Assembly (NCBI GenBank): GCA_035526825.1
Contig: DATLBT010000038.1
Coordinates: forward strand, 1 to 49,895
Direction: 5' to 3'
Length of the DNA stretch: 49,895 bases
Origin: JACPFV01 sp035526825
GTDB taxonomy: Bacteria; Pseudomonadota; Gammaproteobacteria; Nevskiales; Nevskiaceae
Shown here: one piece after another, positions 1 to 8,374 of the stretch
Numbering within the stretch: the first letter of the stretch is position 1
How the letters are laid out: each line of letters begins with the position of its first letter
Made by a program: the position numbers and the translations under genes
The notes under the pieces: model-generated
Seen by the model: only the letters and a program-made list of their open reading frames with translations
Told to the model about the DNA's origin: nothing
The model's database searches: none

Positions 1-2
1 AG

Positions 3-368
3 ATCAACGACCTCCTCGGCCACGACGCCGGCGACGCGGCGCTGCGCCGGCTTTCGGCATCGCTGCGCCGACAGTTGCGGCCCGACGACGTCGCCGGTCG
101 GCTGGGCGGCGACGAGTTCGCCGTGCTCCTGCCCGGCGCCACCGCCGCTGTCGCCGCGCAGTGGTGCGAAGGGCTGCGGGCGGCGATGGAGGGCCTTGGC
201 TTCGAGGCCGGGGGCCTGCCGCAACCGGTCTCGATCAGCGTCGGCCACGCCACCTGGGACCCCGGGATGCGCAACAGCCACGAATTCATGCGGCTGGCCG
301 ACCAGGCGCTGTTGCGTGCGAAGGCCGCTGGCCGCAACTGCGTGCGCGAAGCGATAATGGGCGAATGA
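3..368 (+). CDS. Diguanylate cyclase (GGDEF), C-terminal part
   Basis: This is the 3' end of a gene that begins before the window. The visible frame opens inside a GGDEF domain, at the conserved stretch Ile-Asn-Asp followed by GHDAGD, and reaches GGDEF at about residue 36 of the visible part. Five residues before GGDEF is Arg-Pro-Asp-Asp, which fits the RxxD inhibitory site that binds c-di-GMP. The domain is complete to its end (Ser-Val-Gly-His, then Ala-Asp-Gln-Ala-Leu near the C-terminus), so the protein should make c-di-GMP from two GTP. Any sensory domain lies outside the window. Its stop overlaps the hemC start by 4 bp (ATGA), so it is probably co-transcribed with the heme genes. Confidence 0.9.
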   Translation: MNDLLGHDAGDAALRRLSASLRRQLRPDDVAGRLGGDEFAVLLPGATAAVAAQWCEGLRAAMEGLGFEAGGLPQPVSISVGHATWDPGMRNSHEFMRLADQALLRAKAAGRNCVREAIMGE

Positions 369-1291
369 CCGAACGCTTCCGCCTGGCCACGCGCCAGAGT
401 GCCCTCGCCCTGTGGCAGTCCGAGCACGTCGCCGCGCGCCTGCGCGCCGCGCATCCGGGCATCGGCGTCACGCTGGTGCCCCTCACGACCAGCGGCGACC
501 GGCGCCAGGACTCGCTGTCGACTGCCGGCGGCAAGGGCTTGTTCGTGAAGGAGCTCGAGGAAGCCTTGCGCGATGGGCGGGCCGACCTCGCGGTGCATTC
601 GATGAAGGACGTGCCGGCGCGCCAGCCCGATGGCCTGGTGCTTGCCGCATTCCTGCCCGGCGAGGATTCGCGCGATGCGTTCGTGTCGCAGAAATACCGG
701 TCGCTGCGGGCCCTCCCGGTCGGCGCCCACGTCGGCACCGCAAGCCTGCGGCGCGAGGCGCAGCTGCGTGCGGAGCGGCCCGACCTGAAAGTCGGCCTGC
801 TGCGGGGCAATGTCGGGACGCGCCTGGCAAAGCTCGACGCCGGCGACTTCGACGCGATCCTGCTGGCCTGCGCCGGCCTGCGGCGGCTCGGGCTCGCCGG
901 ACGCGTCACCGAAGCGCTCGACGTCGAGCGCTTCGTTCCGGCGATCGGCCAGGGCATCGTCGGTATCGAATGCCGTGCCGACGATGCCGCGACGCGCGCG
1001 CGCGTCGCGACGCTCGACGACGTTGGCAGCGCCACGCGGCTTTCGGCCGAGCGCGCCCTCAACGCCGCACTCGGGGGCTCGTGCACCGTGCCGGTGGCCG
1101 GCCACGCCGTTCTCGCCGGGGGACGCGTGCGCCTGACCGGACTCGTCGCGTCGCCGGACGGAACACAAGTAGTGCGCGAGCAGGCGGAAGGCGCCGCAGC
1201 GGACGCCGCGGCGCTCGGTCATGCGCTGGCGCAGCGGCTGCTCGACGGCGGCGGCCGCAAGATCCTGCACGGCCTGGGCGTTTCGATATGA
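365..1291 (+). CDS. hemC: Porphobilinogen deaminase (hydroxymethylbilane synthase)
   Basis: The 308-residue cytosolic enzyme joins four porphobilinogen molecules into hydroxymethylbilane in heme and siroheme synthesis. The N-terminus (LATRQSALALWQ) and the internal segments LTTSGDR, KGLFVKELEEAL and AVHSMKDVP are family hallmarks. Cys240 in Leu-Gly-Gly-Ser-Cys is the residue that carries the dipyrromethane cofactor. The frame stays open upstream to about position 161, but the ATG at 365 gives the standard family N-terminus and overlaps the preceding stop, so that start is preferred. The stop overlaps hemD as ATGA. Confidence 0.97.
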   Translation: MTERFRLATRQSALALWQSEHVAARLRAAHPGIGVTLVPLTTSGDRRQDSLSTAGGKGLFVKELEEALRDGRADLAVHSMKDVPARQPDGLVLAAFLPGEDSRDAFVSQKYRSLRALPVGAHVGTASLRREAQLRAERPDLKVGLLRGNVGTRLAKLDAGDFDAILLACAGLRRLGLAGRVTEALDVERFVPAIGQGIVGIECRADDAATRARVATLDDVGSATRLSAERALNAALGGSCTVPVAGHAVLAGGRVRLTGLVASPDGTQVVREQAEGAAADAAALGHALAQRLLDGGGRKILHGLGVSI

Positions 1292-2028
1292 GCGGTGCCC
1301 TTGCGGGCGTGCGCGTATTGGTGACGCGTCCCGCACATCAGGCGGAAGCTTTGTGCCGGATGATCGAGGCGGAAGGCGGCACCGCCATCCGGCTGCCGCT
1401 GCTGGCGATCGAGCCGCGCGCCAATCCAGCCGACGTGAAACCCAAGCTCGCGCAGCCGCACGACTTCTGGATCTTCACGTCGACCAATGCCGTGCGGTAC
1501 GCCCTTCCACTGCTCACCGTTCCGCTGCCCGAGCGAATCGCCGCGATCGGGGCTGCCACCGCGGCGGCGCTGGCCGCGGCCGGTGCCGCGAACGCCACCG
1601 TCCCGATGGCCGGTGCCTCGAGCGCGGCGCTGTTGGCGTCGCCGGAGCTCGCCGAGCTGAACGGCCGTCGCGTGCTGATCGTCACCGGCGAGGAGGGCCT
1701 CACCACGCTCGAGGATGAGCTGGTTGCGCGGGGAGCGACGGTGACGCGAGCGGAGGTTTATCGCCGCATTGCCTTGCCCTACCCACCCGACTCGGTCAGT
1801 GCAGCGCTGCGCCGCAGCGACGTGCTTATCGTCACGAGCGGCCAGGCACTCGAGCACCTGCTGCGGCTGACGCCGCCCGAGATGCGCAAGGCGCTGCTGA
1901 AGAAGCCGCTGGTCGTGCCGAGCGCGCGTATGCTAGAAAAAGCCCACGACCTCGGATTCGCGCTACCGGCGCGCGTGGTCGATCCCGTTTCCGACGTGGC
2001 GCTGACCGCCGCCTGTGCCGCGCCCTGA
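1288..2028 (+). CDS. hemD: Uroporphyrinogen-III synthase
   Basis: The 246-residue protein should cyclise hydroxymethylbilane to uroporphyrinogen III. The family is poorly conserved, but the two-lobed pattern is clear: an N-terminal LVTRPAHQA segment, FTSTNAVRY at about residues 66-74, a central LIVTGEEG segment at about 131-138, and a C-terminal LIVTSGQALEHLL segment. Length is usual for the family. The ATG at 1288 overlaps the hemC stop (ATGA), which implies translational coupling and supports the assignment, since HemD uses the unstable HemC product directly. Confidence 0.95.
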   Translation: MSGALAGVRVLVTRPAHQAEALCRMIEAEGGTAIRLPLLAIEPRANPADVKPKLAQPHDFWIFTSTNAVRYALPLLTVPLPERIAAIGAATAAALAAAGAANATVPMAGASSAALLASPELAELNGRRVLIVTGEEGLTTLEDELVARGATVTRAEVYRRIALPYPPDSVSAALRRSDVLIVTSGQALEHLLRLTPPEMRKALLKKPLVVPSARMLEKAHDLGFALPARVVDPVSDVALTAACAAP

Positions 2029-2036
2029 GAGACTTT

Positions 2037-3086
2037 ATGACCGATGCGAAGATCCCCAGCGGCGAACAACGCCCGGCCTATTCGATTCCCGCGCCGCCGC
2101 CGCCGAAACGCAGCCGGCCTTTGCGGGCGCTATTCATGCTGGCCCTGCTGGGCGCCGTCGGCTACGGCGGCTTGCTCGGCTGGAAATGGGCGCGCGGCAC
2201 GCTGTCGACGGTCGACACGCAACAGCAGACCCTGGAGCGCCTGACGCGCGAGGTCGCCGCGTTGCGCGAACAGTCGCTAGCGCTCGGTGCGAGCGTGCAA
2301 CGCGACGGCGCGGCGCTGGCTGCGCTCGATGGCCGGCTCAAGGGCGACGAGCAGGCGCTCGCCACCATCGGCGAGCAGCTCGACGGCGGCCGCACGCGGC
2401 TGCAACTCGCGGCGGTCGAGCAGCTGATGCTGCTGGCCAACGACCGCCTGGTGCTGGCCCGCGACGGTCGCGCCGCGCTGCAGGCGCTCGAGCTCGCCGA
2501 CCAGCGCCTCGCGCAGCTCGCAGAACCGGGCCTGATCAAGGTGCGCGAGGCCCTGGCGAAGGAGCGCGCCGCGCTGACCGCGTTGGTGCTGCCGGACCAC
2601 GCCGGCATCGTGCTGTCGCTGGCCGAAATCAGCCGCCGCGCGCCGACGCTGCCACTGCGCGCGCGCGCGCAGCGTCGTTTCGATCCGCCGGCGGTTCGCG
2701 AGGAGCCGCCGCCAGATACCGGCGTCATCGGCCGCCTATGGCGCGCCGTGAAGTCGGCGCTGTCGAGCCTGTTCGCGTTGCGCCGTGCCGACGCGCCGCC
2801 ACCGCAACTCATGCTCCCCGAGGAGGAGACGCTCGTCGGCCAGATCCTGCAGCTGAAAGTCGAAGGCGCGCGCCTCGCCTTGCTCGCCAGCGACACGCGC
2901 GCATTCCACGCGCTGATTGGCGAGGCGCGCGACTGGCTGGCGCGGCACTACGACGAGACCCACGCCGACGTGAAGGCTGCCCAGGCCGAGCTCGATCGGC
3001 TCGGGCGGATCGGCCTCGCGCCAGCGTTACCCGACATCTCCGGCAGCCTCACGCTGCTGCGCGCGCGACTGGGCAGCGCGCGGTGA
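2037..3086 (+). CDS. hemX: HemX-like membrane protein
   Basis: The 349-residue protein has a short proline-rich cytoplasmic N-terminus, one membrane segment at about residues 31-48, then a long Ala/Leu/Arg-rich helical region likely to form coiled coil in the periplasm. This matches HemX, often annotated as a uroporphyrin-III C-methyltransferase homologue although the proteobacterial HDXY-type HemX lacks a recognisable methyltransferase active site. Its exact role is unsettled. It lies 8 bp after hemD, and its stop overlaps the hemY GTG start, so order and coupling support the name more than sequence alone. Confidence 0.85.
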   Translation: MTDAKIPSGEQRPAYSIPAPPPPKRSRPLRALFMLALLGAVGYGGLLGWKWARGTLSTVDTQQQTLERLTREVAALREQSLALGASVQRDGAALAALDGRLKGDEQALATIGEQLDGGRTRLQLAAVEQLMLLANDRLVLARDGRAALQALELADQRLAQLAEPGLIKVREALAKERAALTALVLPDHAGIVLSLAEISRRAPTLPLRARAQRRFDPPAVREEPPPDTGVIGRLWRAVKSALSSLFALRRADAPPPQLMLPEEETLVGQILQLKVEGARLALLASDTRAFHALIGEARDWLARHYDETHADVKAAQAELDRLGRIGLAPALPDISGSLTLLRARLGSAR

Positions 3087-4294
3087 GATTGTTGCTGCTG
3101 GCCTTGCTGGCGCTGGCCGCCGGCGCTACAGCCGGCGTATTCCTGCACGACGAGGCCGGCTACGTGCTGGTGAGCCTGGGGCCGTGGATCCTCGAGACCT
3201 CGGTGCTCGGCTTCGTCGCCTTGGTGATTTTCACGGTCGCCGCGGGTGTGTGGGGCGCGCGGCTCGTGGTGACGCTGCTGCGACTGCCGGCGCGCGCGCA
3301 GCGGCGTCGCGACGAGCGCCGTGCGCGGCTGGCGCAGGAATCGTTCGAGACCGGCTTGCAGAAGCTGCTGGAGGGGCAATGGTCGCTGGCCGAGCTGGAA
3401 TTGGTGCGCCGGGTCGCCGACCACCGCACGCCCGGCCTCAACTACCTCCTCGCCGCGCGTGCTGCACAGCGGGCGGACGCGCCCGATCGACGCGAGCACT
3501 ATCTCGCCTTGGCCGCGCGCCAGGACGGCGTCGATGATTTTGCCGCGCAACTGGTGCGCGCTGAATTGACGTTCGAGCGACGCGACCTCGACGCCGCGCT
3601 GCCCGTGCTGCAGGCCTTGTACGCGAGCCACCCGTATCACCCGTACGTGATCGAGCTGCTCGCGGAAACCTACGTGCGCCTGCCGCAGTGGGAGCCGCTG
3701 CGAAAACTGCTGGCGACGCCGGAGGGCGCGCGGGCTCTGACACCGGCGCGCTACCGTGAGCTCTACGGCCAGGCCCTGCGCCAGGCGTTGCTCGCTGCCG
3801 GAGAAACCGCGCGGCTCGAGGCACTCAAGGCAGCGTGGGAGTCGACGCCGGCGGAATTTCGCGCGCGCACCGACATCCGCAGCGCCTACTTGCGGGGCTT
3901 TGCGCGCTTCGGCGGCGATGCCGAGGTTGCGGCGCAGGTCGAGCAGATGCTCAAGCAAGGTTACGACGGCGAGTTGGTGCGGATTTATTCGGAGCTGACC
4001 GGCATCGAGGCCGTGGACCAGCTCGCCACGATCGAGCAATGGGTCGGCCAGCACGGCGAGAAGCACGACCTGCTGCTCGCGGCCGGCCGCGTCTGCACAC
4101 GGGCGCGACTCTGGGGCAAGGCCCGCAGCTACCTCGACGCCGCGCTGAAGGCCGAAGCTTCGCCGGCGGTGTTCCTCGCACTCGCGCAGGTCAGTGAGCA
4201 GAGCAAGCAGCCCGAGGAGGCCGCGCGATTCCATCGCCGCGGCCTCGAGCTCGCCGCGAGTCAGCCCAGCTCCGGCCAGGTCTCGAAGGCGTAG
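3083..4294 (+). CDS. hemY: HemY-like protein (TPR, heme operon)
   Basis: The 403-residue protein starts at a GTG that overlaps the hemX stop (GTGA). Two hydrophobic segments (about residues 1-20 and 38-62) anchor it in the inner membrane, and the rest is helical with TPR-like repeats. This is the gammaproteobacterial HemY of the hemCDXY cluster, not the protoporphyrinogen oxidase also called HemY in Gram-positives. Its role is not firmly known and is thought to be in late heme synthesis or assembly. The 3' end overlaps the convergent flavin reductase gene by 34 bp. Confidence 0.85.
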   Translation: MRLLLLALLALAAGATAGVFLHDEAGYVLVSLGPWILETSVLGFVALVIFTVAAGVWGARLVVTLLRLPARAQRRRDERRARLAQESFETGLQKLLEGQWSLAELELVRRVADHRTPGLNYLLAARAAQRADAPDRREHYLALAARQDGVDDFAAQLVRAELTFERRDLDAALPVLQALYASHPYHPYVIELLAETYVRLPQWEPLRKLLATPEGARALTPARYRELYGQALRQALLAAGETARLEALKAAWESTPAEFRARTDIRSAYLRGFARFGGDAEVAAQVEQMLKQGYDGELVRIYSELTGIEAVDQLATIEQWVGQHGEKHDLLLAAGRVCTRARLWGKARSYLDAALKAEASPAVFLALAQVSEQSKQPEEAARFHRRGLELAASQPSSGQVSKA

Positions 4295-5298
4295 TCGAAG
4301 CTGTCGTAATACAGGTGGTCGGCGTCGAGGCCGGCCTGCACGAATGCGCGCTTGCCGGCGTGCACCATCACCGGCGGCCCGGCGAGGTAGGCCTCGTGGC
4401 CATGCAAGTCCGGATATGCGCGCAGCACCGCCTCGTGCACGAAGCCGCGCTCGCCCTGCCATGACGACTCGTCCCCCGACAGCACCGGCGTGTAACGAAA
4501 TTCCGCTTGCTCCCGCGCCCACTGGCGCGCGAGCGCATCGCCGTACAGATCGGCGGCGGTGCGCGCGCCCCAGAACAAATGCATGCGGCGCGCAAGTCCG
4601 CGCGCGAACTGCCGCTCGAGCATGGCCTTGATCGGCGCAAACCCGGTGCCGCCGGCGACGAGCACTGCGGGCCGCGTGGAATCCTCGCGCACGTAGAACG
4701 CGCCGAGCGGGCCCTCGAAGCGCAGGATCGTGCGATCCGGCATGTCGTCCTGCACGTAGTGCGCGAACATCCCGCCTGGCGTGACGCGCAGGTGAAACTC
4801 GAGTCGCTCGCCCGCGGGGTCCGCGCCGGCGATCGAGAAGCTGCGACGCTTGCCGTCCGCCAGCAGGAAATCCACGTACTGCCCCGGCAGGAACTGGAAC
4901 GGCGCGCCGTCGCCAGCGGGTCGCGGCAGACGCACCCACAACCCAACGACGTCGTGCGACAACTGGCGATGTTCGGCGACGCGCACCGGCAGCGTGCGCG
5001 GGCGCAGCTGCTCGAGCATCGCCGGCTGGTGCAGTTGCAGCACCAGGTCGCTCGCCGGCCGCGCCAGGCACATGAGCACATAGCCCGCCGCACGTTCGCC
5101 GTCGGACAACGCGGGCGCGCCGCCTTCCGGGTAGTGCACGGTACCGGACGACAGTCGCACACGGCACGATGCGCAGCTGCCGCTCTGGCAGCCGAATGGC
5201 AGGGCCAGGCCCGAGCGCAATCCGGCGGCGAGCACGGTCTCGCCCGCCGCGACTTCGAATGTGCGGCCGGACGGCTCGATGCAAACCTTGGCGATCAT
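4261..5298 (-). CDS. 2Fe-2S ferredoxin/flavin oxidoreductase (CDP-6-deoxy-glucoseen-reductase-like)
   Basis: This 345-residue electron-transfer protein has three parts in order. An N-terminal plant-type 2Fe-2S domain has ligands Cys37, Cys42, Cys45 and Cys77. A flavin-binding barrel follows with an Arg-Ser-Phe-Ser motif near residue 160. A NAD(P)-binding domain carries VAGGTGFAPIKA near residue 220. It should pass electrons from NAD(P)H through flavin to the iron-sulfur centre and on to a partner. The family includes reductases of ring-hydroxylating dioxygenases and the E3 enzyme of deoxysugar synthesis; the partner here is unknown. ATG 5298 gives the usual short N-terminus; the frame stays open far upstream without similarity. 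Confidence 0.88.
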   Translation of the reverse strand: MIAKVCIEPSGRTFEVAAGETVLAAGLRSGLALPFGCQSGSCASCRVRLSSGTVHYPEGGAPALSDGERAAGYVLMCLARPASDLVLQLHQPAMLEQLRPRTLPVRVAEHRQLSHDVVGLWVRLPRPAGDGAPFQFLPGQYVDFLLADGKRRSFSIAGADPAGERLEFHLRVTPGGMFAHYVQDDMPDRTILRFEGPLGAFYVREDSTRPAVLVAGGTGFAPIKAMLERQFARGLARRMHLFWGARTAADLYGDALARQWAREQAEFRYTPVLSGDESSWQGERGFVHEAVLRAYPDLHGHEAYLAGPPVMVHAGKRAFVQAGLDADHLYYDSFDYAFETWPELG

Positions 5299-5376
5299 CA
5301 GCGATGGACACGGCCAGAATGGTTGAAGTTTAATGCCGCTGCGGGCGCGCTCGCCCCAGACCGGAGAACCAGCGAC

Positions 5377-5781
5377 GTGGGCATGATCCAGGAATTCAAG
5401 GAGTTCGCGATTCGCGGCAACGTCGTCGACATGGCCGTTGGCATCATCATTGGCGCGGCATTCAGCAAGATCGTGACCTCCGCGGTGGCCGACGTGGTCA
5501 CGCCGCCCCTGGGCCTGATCATCGGGGGAGTGGATTTTTCCGATCTTGCGGTGACGCTGAAGGACGGCGTCGACGGCGCTCCGGCCGTAGTGCTCGCCTA
5601 TGGCAAGTTCATCCAGGCCGCGTTCGATTTCGGCATCCTCGCATTCGCGGTATTCCTGCTGGTCAAGGGCATCAACCACCTCAAGCGCAAGGAGGCCGCG
5701 CAGCCGACGCTGCCGCCGGTGCCCACCAGGGAAGAGCAGCTGCTCACCGAGATCCGCGACCTGCTCGCCACCAAGCCCTGA
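5377..5781 (+). CDS. mscL: Large-conductance mechanosensitive channel MscL
   Basis: The 134-residue inner-membrane channel opens under high membrane tension to release solutes on osmotic downshock. The N-terminus (M-G-M-I-Q-E-F, then RGNVVDMAVGIIIGAAF) aligns residue for residue with known MscL when the GTG at 5377 is the start. GGAGA at 5361-5365 is a suitably spaced ribosome site for it; ATG 5383 would be two codons shorter. TM1 is about residues 15-45 and TM2 about 75-100, followed by the charged C-terminal helix (EEQLLTEIRDLL). The stop overlaps the next ATG by one base. Confidence 0.96.
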   Translation: MGMIQEFKEFAIRGNVVDMAVGIIIGAAFSKIVTSAVADVVTPPLGLIIGGVDFSDLAVTLKDGVDGAPAVVLAYGKFIQAAFDFGILAFAVFLLVKGINHLKRKEAAQPTLPPVPTREEQLLTEIRDLLATKP

Positions 5782-6284
5782 TGCGCAAGGCGGCGATCGC
5801 GGCACTGGCGCTTGCGCTGGGCGGCTGCGGATTGTTCGGCGGCGGTTCGGAGTCCGGCGACGCCGGGCCGGCCGTGCCGAGGGGTGAGCGCAGCGCGCTC
5901 GATGGCGAGGCCGACCAGCTGCTCGCCGCGGACCGCGCATTTGCCCAGCGCAGCGCCGAGCGGGGCGCGCTCGAGGCGCACCGAGCGTTCTACGACGAGA
6001 AGGGCCTGCGCATCGCGGCCAGCGGCGAGCCGCTGCAAGGCCTCGAGGCCATTCGCGAGCAACTTTCCGCGAGCCCGGCGCGCGTGCTGACGTGGCAGCC
6101 CCGCTACGCCGAGGTTTTCGCGCCCGGCAAATGGGGCTGGACGTGGGGTGAATGGCAGGCGCACGAGCCCGGCGCCGGCGGTCGACGGCTGGCGCAGGGT
6201 CGCTACATGAACCTGTGGAAGAAGCAGCCCGACGGCTCGTGGAAAGTGCGTTCTGACCTGAGCAGCGCCGAGGCGCTGCCTTGA
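5781..6284 (+). CDS. Exported lipoprotein, NTF2/SnoaL-like
   Basis: The 167-residue protein has a lipoprotein signal: positive N-terminus, short hydrophobic stretch and lipobox Leu-Gly-Gly-Cys with the lipidated cysteine at residue 16. The mature part resembles the NTF2-like superfamily (DUF4440/SnoaL type): a helix with Ala-Asp-Arg-Ala-Phe, then Trp-rich strands (TWGEWQAHE, GRYMNLWKKQPDGSWKV). Such domains bind small ligands or act as scaffolds; no catalytic residue can be assigned. It overlaps mscL by one base and is probably co-transcribed. Confidence 0.75.
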   Translation: MRKAAIAALALALGGCGLFGGGSESGDAGPAVPRGERSALDGEADQLLAADRAFAQRSAERGALEAHRAFYDEKGLRIAASGEPLQGLEAIREQLSASPARVLTWQPRYAEVFAPGKWGWTWGEWQAHEPGAGGRRLAQGRYMNLWKKQPDGSWKVRSDLSSAEALP

Positions 6285-6285
6285 C

Positions 6286-7587
6286 TCACGAGGGTCGCAG
6301 CCCGTGGGCCTGCGTTTCGGCGGGCGGACCCTCCGCCGCCTCGAACACCAGTGACACGCAGTTGCGACCGCGCTGCTTGGCGCGATAAAGCTGCTCGTCC
6401 GACTGGCGCAGCAGCGATTCGGGTTCAGTGCGCGGGCCGGGCACGGCGCACACCGCACCGATGCTCACCGTCACCACGCCGCGCTCGCCGATGCCGGCGT
6501 GGCGGATGTTGAGGCGCTCGACTTCCTGGCGCATGGCCTCGAGCAGTCGCGCGGCGTGCTCGGGAATCACGTCGTACCAGACCAGCACGAATTCCTCGCC
6601 GCCACTGCGCGCGGCGATGTCGTTGCCGCGGCGGCCGTGGCGCGCCAGGGCGCTGGCGACGCGGCGCAGCGTGTCGTCCCCGGTGAGGTGGCCGTAATGG
6701 TCGTTGTAAGCCTTGAAGTGGTCGATGTCGACCGCAATGGTCAGCAGCGGCCGGTGCTCACGCATGGCGGTGGCAAAAACGCGCGGGTAGACCTCTCGCA
6801 AGCCGCGCCCGTTGACCAGCCCTGAAAGCGGGTCGCGCAGCGTCAGCTCCTCGAGCAACTTGCGCTGGAGCCAGCTCGCGCAAGAATGAAACTCCTGCAT
6901 CGCGGCGCCGATCATGGCGATGGCGCCGAGCATCGACTGCGCGAGGATGACGTAGTAAGTCGAGTTGACCCCGCCGAACGTCCTCAGCTCGCTCCAGCTC
7001 GACAGCGCGACGATCAGCGCGACCGTTGGCGCAAAGTAGGCGGTGCGCAGGCCAGCCATCACTGCCGTGCCGGTCAGCACGACGGCGACCAGTTCCGAGG
7101 GCACGATATGGCCGTAGGCTGCGCCGAGTTGGCGCTGGTAGATGACGCCGGCGCTGACGACGAACGCAGCGAGCAGTGCCGCGATTTCCGAGACCCGTCG
7201 CAGCGGTGTCCACAAGGTGCACAGGCCCGCCAGCAGCAACGCGGGAATCATGAAGGCGTACTGGACCAGGTGCGAGCGTGCGGCAAAGCCCGTGGGTGGG
7301 TGCAGGAACATGGCATCGAGCAACGGCACTGCGCCGATGAGGATCAGTGCGGAAACCAGCAGCATCAGGCGCCGCGGTACGACGTCGGCAAGGTGGTCGA
7401 CGCGATACTCGGGCTCGAGTTCCGGCCGGAAGCGCAGGGACCAGTAGCCCTCGGCCTGCTGCTGCTGCAGCAGCGCCAGGCGGCTGGGGGGCGATTCCGG
7501 GACGCGATTCACTCGACTGGATCCCGCTGACGATCTGAGGTTTCCAGTGCACGGTATAACGCCGGGAGCGCCAAGGCGAATCGCCAA
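6286..7587 (-). CDS. Membrane diguanylate cyclase (GGEEF)
   Basis: The N-terminal half has five or six hydrophobic segments that form an inner-membrane sensor. The C-terminal half is a GGDEF domain: RDPLSGLVNGRGL at its start, VDIDHFKAYND, GHLTGDD, and active-site GGEEF. An RxxD motif (Arg-Gly-Asn-Asp) lies five residues before GGEEF, so product inhibition is likely. The domain appears intact and should synthesise c-di-GMP. The longest frame starts at ATG 7587 (433 aa), but the first 25 residues look non-coding; GTG at 7512, with GGGA upstream, is a plausible alternative giving 408 residues. It converges with the lipoprotein gene. Confidence 0.9.
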   Translation of the reverse strand: MAIRLGAPGVIPCTGNLRSSAGSSRVNRVPESPPSRLALLQQQQAEGYWSLRFRPELEPEYRVDHLADVVPRRLMLLVSALILIGAVPLLDAMFLHPPTGFAARSHLVQYAFMIPALLLAGLCTLWTPLRRVSEIAALLAAFVVSAGVIYQRQLGAAYGHIVPSELVAVVLTGTAVMAGLRTAYFAPTVALIVALSSWSELRTFGGVNSTYYVILAQSMLGAIAMIGAAMQEFHSCASWLQRKLLEELTLRDPLSGLVNGRGLREVYPRVFATAMREHRPLLTIAVDIDHFKAYNDHYGHLTGDDTLRRVASALARHGRRGNDIAARSGGEEFVLVWYDVIPEHAARLLEAMRQEVERLNIRHAGIGERGVVTVSIGAVCAVPGPRTEPESLLRQSDEQLYRAKQRGRNCVSLVFEAAEGPPAETQAHGLRPS

Positions 7588-7642
7588 ACGTCTGTCAGGG
7601 ACCCCCTGACCGGTCTCCCTAATGGCTCGATCGGCACCCGGC

Positions 7643-8374
7643 TCATGACATGTACAAGCCGCCGTTGACGGCGAGGTTCGCCCCCGTCACGTAGCCGGCG
7701 TCATCGGCACACAGGAATGCGACGGCGCGCGCGATGTCGGCCGGCGTGCCCATGCGTCCCGCAGGAATCGATTCGATGATCTTTTGCAGGGCCTCGGGTT
7801 TCACCGCCGCCGTCATCGGGGTCTCGATGTAACCCGGCGACACGGTGTTGACGGTGACGCCCTTGGCTGCGCCTTCTTGCGCCACCGCCATGGTGAACCC
7901 ATGCATGCCGGCCTTCGCGGCCGAGTAGTTGGCTTGGCCGAATTGGCCTTTCTGGCCGTTGACCGAGGAAATGTTGACGATGCGGCCGAAGCCGCGCGAG
8001 CACATGCCCTCGAACACCGCCTTGGTCGCATTGAACACGCTGTCGAGATTGGCGCCGAGCACCTGGCGCCATTGCTCGGGCGTCATCTTCGCCAGCCGGG
8101 CGTCGCGCGTGATGCCGGCGGCATTGACCAGGATTTCCACCGGCCCCAACGCGCGCTCGATGGCCGCGAACGCGGCACCGGTGGCGACGAAGTCGGCCAG
8201 ATCACACAGTTCGACGTGCGTGCCCGGCAGCGCTTCGCGCCAGGCTGGTATCCGCGCGGCATCCGAAGGATGGCCTACCGCGGCGACGCGCGCGCCGCCC
8301 TGTGCCAGCTGTCGGCAGATCTCGGTGCCGATGGCGCCGGTGCCGCCGGTGACGACCGCGACGCGAATTTTCAT
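7643..8374 (-). CDS. phaB: Acetoacetyl-CoA reductase (PhaB-type SDR)
   Basis: The 243-residue short-chain dehydrogenase should reduce 3-oxoacyl-CoA to (R)-3-hydroxyacyl-CoA with NADPH, the second step of polyhydroxybutyrate synthesis. Visible features are the cofactor motif TGGTGAIG near residue 9, NAAGITRDA, the active-site Ser in NISSVNGQKGQFGQ, the YSAAK catalytic Tyr and Lys, and VSPGYIETPM. SSVNGQKGQFGQ is characteristic of PhaB rather than general FabG. It is the last gene of the seven-gene operon, and its ATG overlaps the upstream stop (ATGA). No PhaA or PhaC lies nearby, so it may serve another substrate. Confidence 0.88.
   Translation of the reverse strand: MKIRVAVVTGGTGAIGTEICRQLAQGGARVAAVGHPSDAARIPAWREALPGTHVELCDLADFVATGAAFAAIERALGPVEILVNAAGITRDARLAKMTPEQWRQVLGANLDSVFNATKAVFEGMCSRGFGRIVNISSVNGQKGQFGQANYSAAKAGMHGFTMAVAQEGAAKGVTVNTVSPGYIETPMTAAVKPEALQKIIESIPAGRMGTPADIARAVAFLCADDAGYVTGANLAVNGGLYMS

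Noticed and set aside
161..364. Upstream extension of the hemC frame
   Set aside because: It lies within the GGDEF gene, shows Arg/Pro-rich low-complexity sequence and gives a non-family N-terminus.
286..1086. Minus-strand open frame across hemC
   Set aside because: It is a Ser/Arg-rich shadow of the hemC codons, which carry clear family motifs.
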